A program made the translations under genes and the position numbers. This document shows positions 1 through 6,580 of a stretch of DNA of 11,183 nucleotides, piece by piece. Origin of the DNA: JAHEJX01 sp041605955 (GTDB taxonomy: Bacteria > Actinomycetota > Acidimicrobiia > Spongiisociales > UBA5794); NCBI GenBank assembly GCA_041605955.1, contig JBFIXI010000093.1, forward strand, positions 1 to 11,183, written 5' to 3'. The notes beneath the pieces are model-generated. The model searched no databases. It was not told the DNA's origin and saw only the letters and a list, made by a program, of their open reading frames with translations. Positions within the stretch are counted from its first letter, which is position 1. Every line of letters begins with the position of its first letter.

Positions 1-2
1 CG

Positions 3-212
3 CCTGGAGGGACCTTCCCCCCTCCGGGGGGACCCACGCCCCCCTACCTCGGCGCCTTGGGGGACGCCCCTTACCTCGGCGGCGGCCTGGGGGCGCCCTC
101 CTACCTCGGCGGCGCCCTGGGGGCGCTTGGAGGAACCGTCCCCTTCCTCCGGGAGTCAGGCGCGGCCGGAGACGCAATCGCGATGGACTTAGGTCTCTCC
201 TATCGACTGTGA
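3..212 (+). CDS. Gly/Pro-rich repeat protein, C-terminal fragment (5' end outside window)
   Basis: This reading frame is open from the left edge to a TGA at 210-212 and gives about 69 residues. They are Pro/Gly-rich at first (codons 3-44), then carry three copies of a Tyr-Leu-Gly motif (tyrosine codons at 45, 72 and 102), then a more ordinary tail ending in SYRL. The copies are 27 and 30 bp apart, both multiples of three, as expected if the repeat is kept at protein level. No family is recognised. The main caution is that all three forward frames are open here because the DNA is so GC-rich, and third-position GC does not separate this frame from the frame starting at base 1. I prefer this frame because its translation has coherent YLGG-type repeats and a mixed-composition tail. 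It could instead be a non-coding GC-rich repeat. It converges on the gene at 255-524. Confidence 0.4.
   Translation, partial: PGGTFPPPGGPTPPYLGALGDAPYLGGGLGAPSYLGGALGALGGTVPFLRESGAAGDAIAMDLGLSYRL
45..125 (+). repeat. Three imperfect tandem copies of a 27-30 bp GC-rich repeat
   Basis: The motif TACCTCGG recurs at 45, 72 and 102. Each copy continues with a G/C-rich run that includes CTTGGGGG or CCTGGGGG. The second and third copies match best. In the preferred frame each copy encodes Tyr-Leu-Gly followed by Gly/Ala/Leu. Copies of this kind can expand or contract by slippage, and such GC-rich DNA can also be mis-assembled near a contig edge. Confidence 0.6.
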
Positions 213-217
213 GCTGA

Positions 218-244
218 ACGCTGCATGGCCGAAGCACGCAGCGT
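218..244. terminator. Hairpin between convergent genes, possible terminator
   Basis: ACGCTGC (218-224) pairs with GCAGCGT (238-244), a perfect 7-bp stem around a 13-nt loop. It lies in the short gap between the frame ending at 212 and the minus-strand gene ending at 255. There is no T-tract on either strand, so intrinsic termination is uncertain; its position between convergent 3' ends is the main support. Confidence 0.3.
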
Positions 245-254
245 CCCCCACCGT

Positions 255-524
255 CTAGGTCACATCGTTGACGGGCGTGATTCGCGGCGGACCGACCACG
301 CCGGCTTGGGCCATCGCATCCCGCAGCGATGGCGATTGGGCGTACGCCTGGAGACCGGACAGGTCACCGTCGATGACCACTGTCAGCGAGTTGGGATTGG
401 TGACGTCCTGGTATACGTGCTCGCCGCTCAGGCCGTGCTCCCGACGCAACTCACTCATGCTGTCGAACATCGCCCGCCACTTCTCGTAATCCTCTACTTC
501 GATCGTGGATATGAACGATGCCAT
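255..524 (-). CDS. Small dimeric alpha/beta-barrel protein (ABM/cyclase-like)
   Basis: This 89-residue protein begins MASFISTIEVEDYEKW and ends PPRITPVNDVT. It resembles the small antibiotic-biosynthesis-monooxygenase/'cyclase'-type proteins of actinobacteria, a dimeric ferredoxin-like barrel. Family hallmarks visible are the N-terminal strand followed by DYEKW, the helix MFDSMSELRREHG, the central DxxNPNSLTVV strand, and the SPSLRDAMAQAGVVGPP segment. Such proteins are cytoplasmic; some are heme- or quinol-linked oxygenases and many have no known substrate, so I give no reaction. The frame stays open far upstream of residue 1, but this start is preferred: GGGGAAG (531-537) is a strong ribosome-binding site six bases before the ATG, the protein has normal family length, and the upstream extension is low-complexity Arg/Pro. 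It is divergent from the B12-binding gene across a 197-bp gap. Confidence 0.8.
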   Translation of the reverse strand: MASFISTIEVEDYEKWRAMFDSMSELRREHGLSGEHVYQDVTNPNSLTVVIDGDLSGLQAYAQSPSLRDAMAQAGVVGPPRITPVNDVT

Positions 525-721
525 CGCATACTTCCCCGCAAGACCGTTCTCGCTTCGTACGCTGAGCGGCTCGTCGGCTGTCAGGCCCGCCGCCGAGCCG
601 TATCCGGGCTCGGCATGCGCCGCCATCGAGACAGGACTTTGCCGGGCCGCCTGTCGCCGATCGATATCACGGAGCGATGACCCCCACCGCAGTTCGCGCC
701 GGCGCGCCGTAGGCTGCCGCC

Positions 722-1720
722 ATGAATCCCGAACGGGCTCCATTGAGTGCGATTCAGCTGGCGGTGACTTCCGCCGCTCTCGACGGCGATGGTGCCGCCA
801 TCTACCACATGCTGATTGACTTGCTCGGTCAGGGAATGCCCTTCGATGTGGTCCTGTTCGACGTGCTCGCACCGGTGCAGGTGGCGCTGGGGGAACGGTG
901 GCATGGTGGCGACTATCTGATCTCGGTTGAACATGCCGCCACCAACGCCGTCGAAACCGTGGTGGGTCTCTTGGCCGGCTCGTTTGAGCGGCCCGCCAGC
1001 GGCCGCCGGGTGGTCGTGGCGTGTGTAGAGGGGGACAATCACTCGCTTCCCGGCCGGATGCTGACAGCGCTGCTGCTATACCGGGGATTGCCGACAACCC
1101 ACCTCGGGATAACGCTCCCAGCAGACGACCTCGAACTGTATCTGGCCACCGAAGCCCCCGATGTGCTCGTGCTTACGTGTTCCATGACGAGCCATCTGGC
1201 GGGCGCGCTGGAGTCGATCGCCGCCGGGCATCGGGCCGGAGTGCCGGTCATGGTGGGCGGGAGGGCCTTTGGTCCCGAGGGAATCTGGGCAGAACGGTTG
1301 GGGGCCGATGTGTGGGCGCCGACGCTACGTGAGGCTGCCGACATGCTGGAATCTTGGGATCACGTGCCGGCTCCCACCGGCACCGCATCGGGCCAATCCT
1401 CTGAGCTGTCGAGCCTGAAGTCGGCACGGCCGGCCATCATCGGCAATGCCGCCTCAGCCGCCGCCGGATCACCGCTGCTGTCAGCGCGCTACGTCGAAGA
1501 CCTCGAATTGCTCTACGACGGCCTATTGGCCACCCTCGCCGTGAGCGAGACCCAGATCATCCAAGAGATCGCCAAGTGGCTCGATGTCCGATCGGATGCG
1601 GGTCGCGACGCCGGCCGAGCGGCGGATCTGTTGGCCGCGCTCCAGACCGCGGCGGGCGAGGAGCACCCGGAGGCAGCCCGGCGACTGCGAGCAGCAACAG
1701 CCGGCCTCGGAGGGGAATAG
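722..1720 (+). CDS. Standalone CarH-like photosensory cobalamin-binding protein
   Basis: This 332-residue soluble protein has a helical cap (about 8-85) and a Rossmann-like B12-binding domain (about 95-212). The cap contains W60-H61 and, after nine residues, E70-H71. This is the Wx9EH signature of the light-sensing adenosylcobalamin domain of CarH/LitR, including the neighbouring His that acts in the photoproduct. H107 in EGDNHSLPG is the likely lower axial cobalt ligand, at nearly CarH spacing from H71; the segment is DxHxxxG rather than the usual DxHxxG. MVGGRAFG (177-184) fits the GG nucleotide-loop end of the fold. There is no MerR helix-turn-helix before the cap. After a Ser/Ala-rich linker (about 215-250) comes an unrecognised helical domain (about 255-332), probably the output or partner surface. 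It is not a mutase or methionine-synthase subunit by length or motif. The ribosome-binding site is weak, and the start is chosen because the cap follows directly. The propionyl-CoA synthetase gene starts 48 bp downstream, so co-transcription is likely. Confidence 0.82.
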   Translation: MNPERAPLSAIQLAVTSAALDGDGAAIYHMLIDLLGQGMPFDVVLFDVLAPVQVALGERWHGGDYLISVEHAATNAVETVVGLLAGSFERPASGRRVVVACVEGDNHSLPGRMLTALLLYRGLPTTHLGITLPADDLELYLATEAPDVLVLTCSMTSHLAGALESIAAGHRAGVPVMVGGRAFGPEGIWAERLGADVWAPTLREAADMLESWDHVPAPTGTASGQSSELSSLKSARPAIIGNAASAAAGSPLLSARYVEDLELLYDGLLATLAVSETQIIQEIAKWLDVRSDAGRDAGRAADLLAALQTAAGEEHPEAARRLRAATAGLGGE

Positions 1721-1768
1721 TCGGCACGACCGTGGCAGGTGGCGGGCGATCCTGCCAGAGTCTGGCCC

Positions 1769-3655
1769 ATGAAGTACCGAGACGTCTACGAGCGCTCGTT
1801 GCGCGATCCGGAGGGCTTCTGGTCAGAAGCGGCCGAGCTCATCGATTGGGTCCGGCCGCCGGAGATCACGCTGGATGATTCAGCGGCGCCGCTGTACCGC
1901 TGGTTCACGGGTGGTGTGCTCAACACGTGCTACAACGCTCTCGACCGCCATGCCGACAGCGGGCGCGGCGATCAGCTCGCGCTGGTGTATGACTCTCCTG
2001 TGACCGATGTGGTCCGCAAGTACACCTACGTCGAGCTGCGCGACGAGGTAGCCCGCCTGGCGGGCGCACTGCGGGCGCTGGGTGTGGGCAAGGGCGACCG
2101 GGTCGTCATCTACATGCCGATGATCCCCGAGGCGGCGATGGCCATGTTGGCCTGCGCTCGGCTCGGAGCAGTCCACTCGGTGGTCTTCGGCGGTTTCGCC
2201 GCCAACGAGCTGGCGGCCCGTATCGACGATGCCCAGCCGATAGCCGTGATGGCGGCGAGCTGCGGCATCGAGCCGGGCCGCATCGTCGAGTACAAGCCCT
2301 TGTTGGATCCCGCCATCGAGCTGGCGACACATCAACCGCAGACAGTGCTGATGTTGCAGCGACCCCAGGCCGCCGGATCGTTGCTTGCGGGACGGGATCA
2401 CGACTGGCACGAGGTGGTGGCGGCTGCCGAGCCCACCGAGTGTGTACCGGTGGCATCCACCGACCCCCTCTACATCCTCTATACGTCGGGGACCACCGGC
2501 GTTCCCAAAGGCATCGTGCGGGACAACGGCGGGCATGCAGTCGCCCTTGCCTGGTCGATGAAGAACCTATACGACGTGGATCCCGGCGAGGTCTACTGGG
2601 CGGCCTCCGACGTCGGCTGGGTCGTGGGTCACAGCTATATCGTCTACGGGCCACTGATTCATGGCTGCACCACCGTGCTCTACGAAGGCAAGCCGGTAGG
2701 CACTCCCGATCCTGGTGCCTTCTGGCGCGTCATCTCGGAGCACGGCGTGGCGGTCCTCTTCACCGCCCCAACGGCATTTCGCGCCATCAAGCGCGACGAC
2801 CCCGACGCGCAATACCTCCAGGGGCACGACATCAGCGGGTTCCGAACCCTCTTCCTGGCGGGGGAGCGCTGTGACCCCGACACGTTGCGGTGGGCCGAGG
2901 ACAAGCTGGGGGTGCCGGTCATCGATCACTGGTGGCAAACGGAGAGCGGGTGGCCGATGATCTCCAACCCGATGGGAATTGAACCGTTGCCCGTCAAGCC
3001 CGGGTCACCGACCGTGCCGGTCCCCGGCTACGACGTGCAAGTTCTCGATGAAGCCGGCGAGCCGTGCGCCGTCGGCGACATTGGGGCCATCGTCGTCAAG
3101 CTGCCGCTTCCACCGGGCACGCTTCCCACCCTCTGGAATGCCGACGAACGGTACCGGCAGGCCTATCTGTCACGATTCCCCGGCTACTACCTCAGCGGCG
3201 ATGCCGGGTTTCGAGACGAAGACGGATACTTCTCGATCATGGCCCGTATCGACGACATAATCAATGTTGCCGGCCACCGGCTCTCGACTGGAGCGATGGA
3301 AGAGGTCATCGCCGACCATCCCGATGTTGCCGAATGCGCGGTGATCGGGGTGGCGGACGAGCTGAAGGGTCAGCTGCCGGTCGGCTTCGTGGTCCTCAAG
3401 GCAGGGTCACAGCGAGCTCCCAAGGAGGTCGTCGACGATCTGGTGGCCATGGTGCGCGAACGCATTGGGCCGGTGGCTGCGTTCAAGCAAGCTGTGGTGG
3501 TCGAGCGGCTCCCCAAGACGCGTTCGGGCAAGATATTGCGCGGGACGATGCGGCTGATCGCCGACGGCGAGGAGTGGACGATGCCCGCCACTATCGACGA
3601 CCCGGCGATTCTCGAGGAAATCGAGGCTGCCCTCGACACGATTGGATATGGCTGA
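1769..3655 (+). CDS. prpE: Propionyl-CoA synthetase (AMP-forming acyl-CoA synthetase)
   Basis: This 628-residue protein is the usual length of bacterial PrpE. It activates propionate with ATP and CoA through a propionyl-adenylate, in the cytoplasm. The N-terminus MKYRDVYERSLRDPEGFW matches the family's acetyl-CoA-synthetase-type cap. Visible motifs are the phosphate-binding loop YTSGTTGVPKG (from residue 238), WWQTESGWPM, SGDAGFRDEDGY, the hinge-region RIDDIINVAGHRLSTGAMEE, and the C-terminal PKTRSGKILR whose last lysine, K588, is the conserved catalytic and acetylatable lysine. The GWP after the WWQTE motif favours PrpE over acetyl-CoA synthetase, though related short-chain acids are possible. 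A GTG at 1739 would add ten residues, but the ATG at 1769 fits the family start better; its ribosome-binding site (AGAG, 1757-1760) is weak, so translation may be coupled to the upstream gene. Its stop lies 5 bp from the stop of the convergent gene at 3661. Propionyl-CoA normally enters the B12-dependent methylmalonyl-CoA route or the methylcitrate cycle; neither is in the window. Confidence 0.92.
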   Translation: MKYRDVYERSLRDPEGFWSEAAELIDWVRPPEITLDDSAAPLYRWFTGGVLNTCYNALDRHADSGRGDQLALVYDSPVTDVVRKYTYVELRDEVARLAGALRALGVGKGDRVVIYMPMIPEAAMAMLACARLGAVHSVVFGGFAANELAARIDDAQPIAVMAASCGIEPGRIVEYKPLLDPAIELATHQPQTVLMLQRPQAAGSLLAGRDHDWHEVVAAAEPTECVPVASTDPLYILYTSGTTGVPKGIVRDNGGHAVALAWSMKNLYDVDPGEVYWAASDVGWVVGHSYIVYGPLIHGCTTVLYEGKPVGTPDPGAFWRVISEHGVAVLFTAPTAFRAIKRDDPDAQYLQGHDISGFRTLFLAGERCDPDTLRWAEDKLGVPVIDHWWQTESGWPMISNPMGIEPLPVKPGSPTVPVPGYDVQVLDEAGEPCAVGDIGAIVVKLPLPPGTLPTLWNADERYRQAYLSRFPGYYLSGDAGFRDEDGYFSIMARIDDIINVAGHRLSTGAMEEVIADHPDVAECAVIGVADELKGQLPVGFVVLKAGSQRAPKEVVDDLVAMVRERIGPVAAFKQAVVVERLPKTRSGKILRGTMRLIADGEEWTMPATIDDPAILEEIEAALDTIGYG

Positions 3656-3660
3656 GTCGG

Positions 3661-5688
3661 TCAGTGGCGGGGGGTGGTGAGGCCGCGCATCTGTGCCCAA
3701 GTTCCCAGGGCCGCGATGGCGGAGACCCCCACGGCGAACACCCACGCCAACCCGGAGGCGACGGCCTCCGGCAGGAAGCTGGCCACCACTCCGTCCAGCA
3801 CGAGCCGGTAGATCACCAACATGAAGAATCCAATGAGGGCGATGTAGGCCACAGCCAAGATCCCGTACGCCAAGTCGAAGCCGTGACCGGCCAGTTTTGA
3901 ACGATCGCGGAGGGCGCCGGGTAGATCGGTGCCGATCCACCGCAGGGCCTCATCGCGAAGGTTTGGCCTGTCGAGGAAGTCGCTCAGCATGTAATAGCCG
4001 TCGAATTCGAGCAACGGGTTGAGGTTGATCAGCGCGATGTAGTACGAGGCCAGCACAAACTGCCACAGGATGGCCACCAAGAAGGGAGAGCTCACCGTGG
4101 CGGCGCCGATGGCCGCCAGACCGGCGATTACCAGGTTGGCGAACGGGCCGGCCGCGGACACCATGGCGCGCTTCGCCCGATCCTCCAGCCACATGTCCGA
4201 AGTGTCGACGAACGCCACCGGTGCGATGAGATACCAGCCGACGCCGGCCCGACTCACCGTTCGGCCGAAGCGTTTCACCGCGAGCCCGTGGGCCGCCTCG
4301 TGGAGCACCGCCCCTACTGCATTGGCGGGAATCAAGCCCAGTAGGACGATGGTTCCGCCGGCATCCGCGATGAACTCGCCCGACCGGGGGCCGGCTGCAA
4401 TCGTCAGCACGATGCCTGTGAGTGCGATGAGTGATAGCGCCGCCACGCCGACTTTCGTGAACAGGAAACCGGCAATGCGATATAGGCGGGTGAACCACTC
4501 GTCGACCCCGGAAATGCCTTTGGTCCATGCCATGGCCCCGAGGGCGCGTACCGCCAATGCGCCGGTCCCGGTGAGCGTGTCGTCTTCCCTGAGGCTGGGT
4601 GCCACTGCGGCCGCGGTCGCGAACCCCTCAGCTACCAGATCGTGCACTGCCTGCGCAATCCGATCCGGAGCGAACGAACCAAACTCCTGCAGGTATCCCA
4701 TCGCGATGTCGCGCAGGGTGGTCTGACCGTCGAGACTGTTCCAGATGAAGGCGCCATCGGCCGCCATCCGGTAGTAGCGGTTGCGAGCCGGGTCTTTGAG
4801 TATCACGATCGTGGTGCCCTCTGCCGTCACTCGTTCGGTTAGCTCGATGTCGGGTCGGCGTTGCGGGCGCCACCGCATCCGCAGCAGCGACACCAGCTCA
4901 GCCGATACCTTGCCGTCGTTACCGGCCGCCGCGAGCAGATCCGCCCGGGAGAGCGCAAGCACACGGCCATCCGTGGTCATGATGACCGAGGCGTCACGCG
5001 GCGCCTCGGTCAGCAGCGATGCCTCCCCAACCAGGCTTCCCGGCTCTAGTGAGGCAAGTACGCGAAGGTTGCCGTCGGGGTGCTCCAAGACCACATCGGC
5101 GGTACCTTCCGCGATCACGTAACAACCCTTGCCGTCCTCGCCTTGGCGCACCAGAACCGTGCCCGCCGCAACGTCAATGGCTCGGATCGAGTTAGCCAGC
5201 GCCCGCCGGCCCTCCGGGTCCAGGGTGTGGAAGACATGCGCCAGCAGATTGGCCCGATGGCGGAATGTGCTTCTTTCTGCAATCGCCTCCGCCAGGTTGG
5301 GGTGGTCGGCCAGAGTCTCCGCGAAGTCGCGCGGATCGAGGACCGCGTAGGAAACCTCGTCGTCGGCGATGATGCTGGCTCCGGCAGTCCCACCGCCACC
5401 GACGAATGCCATCTCGCCGAATATGGCCCCCGGGCCCAACAGGTTGAGCTCGGATACCCCCGATGCTGACTTCTGCATGACTCGCACATGGCCGTCGAGC
5501 AGGATGAAGAGGCCGGCCCGTGGTTCACCCTGCCGTATGAGAGATTCACCGGCCGAACCCCGCCGACGCTCGAAACGCTCGCTCAGCCGACGTTTGGTGT
5601 CGAGGTCCAGCGAGTCGAATCCGGGAAGGGCGCTCAGGAGCCCGATGGTGTCGACGGCGATCCGATTCTCAACCCCCTGACCCCTCAT
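3661..5688 (-). CDS. Membrane M50 zinc peptidase with two CNB domains and a PqqD/RRE-like domain
   Basis: This 675-residue multidomain protein contains, in order: CNB-like domain 1 (about 15-135), CNB-like domain 2 (about 150-262), a PqqD-like winged-helix domain (about 279-360), and a membrane M50/site-2-protease domain (about 400-670) with roughly six or seven hydrophobic helices. HEAAH (463-467) supplies the zinc ligands H463 and H467 and catalytic E464. NPLLEFDGYY (557-566) is the second family motif, with D563 the likely third ligand. In CNB2 the phosphate cassette GEASLL...PRDAS keeps the arginine (R231) typical of cyclic-nucleotide binders. CNB1 has GEMAF followed by a glycine run and no arginine there, so it probably does not bind cNMP canonically. 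PqqD-like domains bind RiPP leader peptides, and M50 enzymes with them occur in peptide-maturation loci. I infer a cNMP-responsive intramembrane protease acting on the divergently encoded repeat protein. AAGG (5692-5695) is a close-spaced, weak ribosome-binding site. Confidence 0.85.
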   Translation of the reverse strand: MRGQGVENRIAVDTIGLLSALPGFDSLDLDTKRRLSERFERRRGSAGESLIRQGEPRAGLFILLDGHVRVMQKSASGVSELNLLGPGAIFGEMAFVGGGGTAGASIIADDEVSYAVLDPRDFAETLADHPNLAEAIAERSTFRHRANLLAHVFHTLDPEGRRALANSIRAIDVAAGTVLVRQGEDGKGCYVIAEGTADVVLEHPDGNLRVLASLEPGSLVGEASLLTEAPRDASVIMTTDGRVLALSRADLLAAAGNDGKVSAELVSLLRMRWRPQRRPDIELTERVTAEGTTIVILKDPARNRYYRMAADGAFIWNSLDGQTTLRDIAMGYLQEFGSFAPDRIAQAVHDLVAEGFATAAAVAPSLREDDTLTGTGALAVRALGAMAWTKGISGVDEWFTRLYRIAGFLFTKVGVAALSLIALTGIVLTIAAGPRSGEFIADAGGTIVLLGLIPANAVGAVLHEAAHGLAVKRFGRTVSRAGVGWYLIAPVAFVDTSDMWLEDRAKRAMVSAAGPFANLVIAGLAAIGAATVSSPFLVAILWQFVLASYYIALINLNPLLEFDGYYMLSDFLDRPNLRDEALRWIGTDLPGALRDRSKLAGHGFDLAYGILAVAYIALIGFFMLVIYRLVLDGVVASFLPEAVASGLAWVFAVGVSAIAALGTWAQMRGLTTPRH

Positions 5689-5766
5689 GACCCTTCGCCT
5701 TGCTTCTCGATAGACAGACTAGAAGAAGGAGAAACTGCAGATCCGTGTATCACCTCGGCGCGACCG

Positions 5767-5782
5767 GTATCTAGTCAGATAC
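5767..5782. promoter_or_regulatory. Perfect 16-bp palindrome in the divergent intergenic region, candidate operator
   Basis: GTATCT (5767-5772) and AGATAC (5777-5782) are perfect inverted halves around AGTC. The site lies in the 151-bp gap between the start of the minus-strand peptidase (5688) and the repeat protein (5840), about 58 bp upstream of the latter, a place where one dimeric regulator could control both genes. No convincing -35/-10 pair can be assigned on either strand, so the regulatory role is inferred from symmetry and position. Confidence 0.4.
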
Positions 5783-5839
5783 TGTTGAGATGGTTCTGCC
5801 CCGAGCGGACCCTGATGGCCCACTGAGAGGGGATACAAC

Positions 5840-6514
5840 ATGTCCATGGATGGCCTCGAGAGAGTCTTCACGCGCTGGAGTCAAGATGAAGACTTCCGGA
5901 ATCGCTTCAAGGCTTCACCCGCGGCGGTGATTCGTGAGGAGGGCATCGATCTCTCTGATGACGAGTGGACAATGCTCCACGGGATGGAGCTGGAGGGCCT
6001 GGAAGACCATCACCTGAAGCAGCGAGTATCCAAGACCGCATTTGCCCTGGGCAAACTGCTCGGCATGGGCGCCGGCGTAGAGGCAACAGTCGAAGGCTCT
6101 CTTGATGCCGGCACTGTCGATGCGGGTACCGTTGATGCCGGCACGGTGCAGGGTGGCACCGTTCAGGGTGGCACGGTGCAGGGTGGCACGGTCGATGCCG
6201 GCACCGTCCAGGGAACCGTTCAAGGCACGGTGCAGGGAACTGTCCAGGGAACGGTTCAGGCTGGCACGGTGCAGGGTGGCACGGTGCAGGGTGGCACGGT
6301 CGATGCCGGGTCTGTGCAGGGCTCGGTCGATGCGGGTGCGGTTGATGCCGGCACCGTTCAGGGAGCCGTTCAAGGCACGGTGCAGGGAGCTGTCCAGGGC
6401 ACGGTGCAGGGTGGCACGGTGCAGGGTGGCACGGTTGATGCCGGCACGGTTCAGGGTGGCACAGTTCAGGGTGGCACCGTCGAGGGCCAGCTCGACGACA
6501 CAGAGCCCCGGTGA
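5840..6514 (+). CDS. NHLP/Nif11-like leader protein with a T-V-Q/D-G repeat tail (candidate RiPP or fibre precursor)
   Basis: This 224-residue acidic protein has no cysteine, signal peptide or membrane helix. Residues 1-75 look like the helical leaders of the NHLP-clan/Nif11-like families (Os1348- and Franean1_4349-type small RiPP-associated proteins): an early helix, DEDFRNRFKASPAAVIREEG, then LSDDEW and a second amphipathic helix ending in ALGKLLGMGAG, a plausible leader boundary. Residues 83-216 are 29 consecutive units of the form [T/S/A]-V-[Q/D/E]-G/A-(G), 18 of five residues and 11 of four (SL replaces SV once). A short charged tail (QLDDTEPR) follows. The ATG has an excellent ribosome-binding site, GAGAGGGG (5825-5832), seven bases upstream; a second ATG at 5846 is less well placed. 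The gene is monocistronic, ending at a strong hairpin, and divergent from an RRE/M50 protease, its likely partner. No modifying enzyme is visible. Alternatives are a beta-solenoid or surface fibre subunit related loosely to pentapeptide-repeat proteins. Leader family membership is judged by eye. Confidence 0.75.
   Translation: MSMDGLERVFTRWSQDEDFRNRFKASPAAVIREEGIDLSDDEWTMLHGMELEGLEDHHLKQRVSKTAFALGKLLGMGAGVEATVEGSLDAGTVDAGTVDAGTVQGGTVQGGTVQGGTVDAGTVQGTVQGTVQGTVQGTVQAGTVQGGTVQGGTVDAGSVQGSVDAGAVDAGTVQGAVQGTVQGAVQGTVQGGTVQGGTVDAGTVQGGTVQGGTVEGQLDDTEPR
6086..6487 (+). repeat. In-frame tandem repeat, 29 units of 12 or 15 bp
   Basis: The unit is built around ACG-GTG-CAG-GGT-GGC or GTC-GAT-GCC-GGC. 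Unit lengths are always whole codons. Copies differ at synonymous third positions: valine as GTG, GTT or GTC; threonine as ACG, ACC or ACA; glutamine as CAG or CAA; glycine as GGT, GGC, GGA or GGG. This implies the repeats are old and kept by selection on the protein rather than being a recent slippage product. Four-residue units cluster in two blocks (residues 121-136 and 172-187), and TVDAG units punctuate the array. Confidence 0.95.
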
Positions 6515-6540
6515 TGGACTGAGCGCCAATTCACCGACGA

Positions 6541-6569
6541 GGGGAGGCGGAGGGGGGCCTCCCCTTTGT
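6541..6569 (+). terminator. Rho-independent-type terminator after the repeat protein
   Basis: GGGGAGGC (6541-6548) pairs perfectly with GCCTCCCC (6557-6564) around an 8-nt purine loop and is followed by TTTGT. It lies 26 bp after the stop of the repeat-protein gene and 12 bp before the 3' end of the convergent oxidoreductase gene. The T-tract serves the plus-strand transcript; the hairpin could also slow the opposing one. Confidence 0.75.
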
Positions 6570-6580
6570 CGCGGAGCAGC

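Noticed and set aside
639..668. Promoter TTGCCG-18-GATATC upstream of the B12-binding gene
   Set aside because: Only 4/6 and 3/6 matches to consensus; such matches are expected by chance in a 197-bp gap.
225..680. Plus-strand open frame antisense to the small barrel protein
   Set aside because: Composition is Arg/His-rich with no family resemblance, and it overlaps a well-supported gene on the other strand.
525..1097. N-terminal extension of the small minus-strand protein
   Set aside because: The extension is Arg/Pro-rich low-complexity sequence overlapping the B12-binding gene antisense. The ATG at 524 has a strong ribosome-binding site and gives family-length protein.
722..1720. Methylmalonyl-CoA mutase small subunit or corrinoid methyltransferase protein
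   Set aside because: The Wx9EH cap signature, the length and the extra C-terminal helices do not fit those families.
1739..1768. GTG start adding ten residues to propionyl-CoA synthetase
   Set aside because: The ATG at 1769 gives the family N-terminus (MKYRDVYERS) and the usual 628-residue length.
6086..6487. CRISPR array or minisatellite without coding role
   Set aside because: Units are 12 or 15 bp without unique spacers, always codon multiples, and vary at synonymous positions.
6086..6487. Canonical pentapeptide-repeat or TxT antifreeze protein
   Set aside because: The central Leu/Phe of pentapeptide repeats is replaced by Val, the preceding Asp/Asn by Thr, and four-residue units break the register. 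TxT pairs are absent. Only a loose structural analogy remains.
5915..6529. Long minus-strand open frame across the repeat region
   Set aside because: It is an antisense shadow of the tandem repeat, whose units carry no stops in that frame. The plus-strand frame has a strong ribosome-binding site, a leader domain and synonymous variation between units.
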